Positions 63,344 to 64,000 of a DNA stretch of 64,000 bases are shown piece after piece. Source of the stretch: Echinarachnius parma (taxonomy: Eukaryota; Echinodermata; Echinoidea; Clypeasteroida; Echinarachniidae); the NCBI GenBank assembly GCA_037951105.1, contig JBAMJV010001319.1, positions 245,115-309,114 of the forward strand, read 5' to 3'. Position 1 is the stretch's first letter, and every line of letters begins with the position of its first letter. Made by a program: the position numbers and the translations under genes. The notes beneath the pieces are model-generated. The model made no database searches. It was not told the DNA's origin and was given only the letters and a program-made list of their open reading frames with translations.

Positions 63344-64000
63344 ACGTATGGTTTACTGATTTCAGATTATTTGGTGTTAGCAAATAGTTACCAATCTTAT
63401 CTGGAATTCACTCTGATTATTACAGTTACATAACAGAATGGTAAAAGAGATTACCATAAAGGGAGTCATATCTACAGTTTGAATTGTTTTGATAAGCTTC
63501 CGCGCAACCATATATAGCTGCTATATGTCACCCCATTGAATACAATTCAGTTTTTTTCTGTAAATTATTCCGTTCTGTACAACCTATTTGCCTGATCTGT
63601 CTTTGACTGATTCCTAAAATCAGAAAATTGACATTGTTTGAATTCAACCAAGCCCAATTAAGGCATGAATTTGCTGGTTGTTATTCTCTCATTGTTGTTT
63701 TATAAGACTCTATGGTATCATTGTGATATTCTCTCCAGTTAGTACGTAAATAATACAAAAACAAATCATAATCTACATTTTTGTGGCATGGTCTAAGCCT
63801 GTGGGTGTAGAATTTGTTAACAATAATGTCTAAATATTTCTGCACAATAAGTTTGAAGTATTTCTGTACCGATAGTTTGTGGTGCACATACTTTCGAACA
63901 GTATACAATTGAAATAGAAATTTGTATCCAGGAAGTTGGAATTACATGTAATATATATATGTTTTTCATATCAGTATACATGTATATAATACAGTAGGTT

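Larger units (their letters stand above)
51194..64000. other. Transposon-rich intron or flank after exon 35
   Basis: I find no RyR pore exon (for example nothing resembling the GGGIGDE selectivity filter) on either strand. Content: TG-rich repeat (51240-51540), Helitron, TTAA hairpins, foldbacks and dispersed repeats. If the gene is intact, this is an intron of at least 12.9 kb. Confidence 0.75.

Overview
The window is animal genomic DNA: short exons with GT/AG borders, AT-rich introns, many microsatellites, tRNA-derived SINEs, foldback (MITE-like) elements and one Helitron. It carries one recognisable gene, on the + strand: the C-terminal-central part of a ryanodine receptor (RyR), the intracellular Ca2+-release channel of the ER/SR. 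I assembled 35 constitutive coding exons between 662 and 51032, about 4.15 kb of CDS or 1,380 residues. They join in phase without an internal stop. The protein aligns from memory to about residues 3150-4300 of vertebrate RyR1. The repeat types and divergence suggest a marine invertebrate deuterostome, possibly an echinoderm. That is inference and no species is claimed.

Layout. 1-661: upstream intron or repeat sequence. 662-17850: exons 1-12 (armadillo-type/bridging solenoid, then a Pro/Ser-rich insertion). 21959-26065: exons 13-18 (calmodulin-binding helix, then an acidic loop). 31520-32859: exons 19-21. 40028-44760: exons 22-28 (core solenoid with both glutamates of the Ca2+-activation site). 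46029-46830: exons 29-30, two canonical EF-hands. 47895-51032: exons 31-35, to the start of the membrane region. The pore exons are absent, so the gene runs off the 3' side. 51033-64000 is transposon-rich intron or flank.

Main discoveries. (1) Exon 4 is present three times within 530 bp. All copies have splice sites, compatible phases and 56-60 nt spacers, so they are candidate mutually exclusive exons. (2) Two unannotated 21-nt, frame-preserving microexon candidates, at 28605 and 35863. The second sits exactly where vertebrate RyR1 has its alternative exon ASII. (3) At least six other exon borders carry local tandem copies of exon edge plus flanking intron, from decayed (13.9, 17.0 kb) to perfect (260 bp at the second EF-hand). 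The copy near 51.15 kb differs almost only at synonymous sites. (4) The EF-hands have all Ca2+ ligands, unlike mammalian RyR1.

The introns hold several families of short elements. Most notable are ~75-95 bp hairpins bounded by TTAA (at least 12 copies), GC-rich foldbacks at 59.1 and 61.6 kb, a tRNA-containing foldback at 39.7 kb and a 1.17-kb non-autonomous Helitron at 51.6 kb. Introns of more than 300 bp that are not listed contain only AT-rich sequence in which I recognise nothing.
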